From NCBI GenBank assembly GCA_047631555.1, contig JBLHZY010000002.1, positions 62,001 through 126,000 on the forward strand: DNA of 64,000 nt, written 5' to 3'. Shown piece by piece: positions 63,328 to 64,000 of the stretch (position 1 is the stretch's first letter; each line of letters begins with the position of its first letter). The notes under the pieces are model-generated. The model did not search any database. It was given only the letters and a program-made list of their open reading frames with translations, and was not told the origin of the DNA. The translations under genes and the position numbers were made by a program. The DNA comes from JBLHZY01 sp047631555. GTDB lineage: Bacteria > Pseudomonadota > Alphaproteobacteria > Rhodobacterales > Rhodobacteraceae.

Positions 63328-64000
63328 ATGGCTGATCCGGCCCTTGGATTAATCGATGAAGATCGCCGCAGCAATTGGGTGCGGCTGCGCACGCTGATTG
63401 TGCTGCGTTGGATTGCGGTTTTGGGGCAGATTGGCGCGATTGCAGCGGCGCAGTTTCTCTTTCATCTCCAGCTAGAACTTGGCCTTTGTTTCCTTGTTAT
63501 TGGCACAGCAATTATCGCTAACCTGTTGGCTATATTCATCTTTCCCGAGACAAAGCGGCTTTCTGAGCAGGAAACGGTTGGGATGTTGCTCTTTGATGTC
63601 GCTCAGCTTTCTGCGCTGTTGTTTTTAACCGGCGGCCTGCACAATCCCTTTGCCTTGCTGATCCTTGCCCCCGTTACGATTTCGGCCACGGCCTTGCGCC
63701 CCAATTCAACGGTGCTTTTGGGCGCTTTTGCCATCCTTTTGATGACATTGATCGCGATTTGGCACCTGCCGCTGCGTACCGATCTTGGCTTTATTCTGCG
63801 TGTGCCGCGGATTTTTGTGTTTGGCTCTTGGGTTGCCATCGTGATTGGGGTGACGTTTTTGGGCGTTTACGCTTGGAAGGTCACCAGCGAAATTCACTCA
63901 ATGTCAGAGGCCTATCTGGCAACCCAAATGGCGCTTGCCCGCGAACAAAAGCTAACCGATCTTGGCGGCGTTGTTGCTGCTGCGGCGCACGAACTTGGCA
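63328..64000 (+). CDS. regB: Redox sensor histidine kinase RegB/PrrB (5' part)
   Basis: The first 224 codons; the gene runs off the window. Six hydrophobic segments; the quinone-sensing heptapeptide GGLHNPF is at residues 102-108; the H-box AAAAHELG has the phospho-acceptor H221 near the edge. The redox cysteine and catalytic domain are beyond the end. An in-frame GTG at 63301 is an alternative start. Divergent from senC. Confidence 0.95.
   Translation, partial: MADPALGLIDEDRRSNWVRLRTLIVLRWIAVLGQIGAIAAAQFLFHLQLELGLCFLVIGTAIIANLLAIFIFPETKRLSEQETVGMLLFDVAQLSALLFLTGGLHNPFALLILAPVTISATALRPNSTVLLGAFAILLMTLIAIWHLPLRTDLGFILRVPRIFVFGSWVAIVIGVTFLGVYAWKVTSEIHSMSEAYLATQMALAREQKLTDLGGVVAAAAHELG

Overview
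The window is chromosomal DNA of an alphaproteobacterium, most likely order Rhodobacterales (Rhodobacter/Roseobacter group). The main pointers are petABC, the linked regB-senC-regA redox cluster beside ahcY, the hemD / Mic60-like / HemY string, a thiBPQ operon behind a TPP riboswitch, TRAP transport, and an AHL-type luxR/luxI pair. No insertion sequence, phage or CRISPR array was seen. Gene density is high, with many 1-4 base start/stop overlaps.

Layout. 1-6.8 kb: the N-terminal part of a NosR/NirI-type membrane flavo-iron-sulfur protein divergent from an ABC permease, an SDR-fold protein, AMP nucleosidase, an HU protein and an EamA exporter. 6.8-22.5 kb: a surface and secreted-product island. 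It holds a GT2 glycosyltransferase, a sugar-nucleotide epimerase, two separate 'sulfotransferase-like + RgpF-like' gene pairs, a GT4 glycosyltransferase on the other strand, a small exported protein, two RTX proteins (one a serralysin-type protease) and a polyprenyl-phosphate sugar transferase. 22.4-33.7 kb: housekeeping genes (aroC, thiBPQ, petABC, a GST, PaiB-like, mtaB, dapF, tRNA-Lys).

33.9-43.2 kb: an accessory catabolic cluster on the minus strand. In transcription order it has two divergent 2-hydroxyacyl-CoA dehydratase-fold proteins, a CaiB/BaiF CoA-transferase, a TRAP transporter (P, Q, M) and two cytochromes P450. A MarR-type regulator is divergent from it. A palindrome of the form ATAGTT-N9-AACTAT occurs at both places where transcription of this cluster would start, so this looks like one regulon for uptake and CoA-dependent breakdown of an unknown carboxylic acid. 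Both P450s lack the usual I-helix acid/alcohol pair, and the dehydratase-like subunits seem to lack the usual cluster cysteines. This is the best candidate in the window for an undescribed system.

43.3-46.6 kb: three genes for UDP-N-acetyl-L-fucosamine. 46.7-50.6 kb: the Anbu proteasome-like / transglutaminase / alpha-E / ATP-grasp operon. 50.8-52.3 kb: quorum sensing (LuxR, a 67-residue overlapping ORF, LuxI). 52.3-59.1 kb: HemY-like, Mic60-like and hemD, divergent from tsaD-gpsA-YciI-EVE-DUF1761. 59.1-64 kb: a hairpin-rich spacer, a DUF2853 protein, ahcY, an HD hydrolase, regA, senC and the start of regB, which runs off the end.
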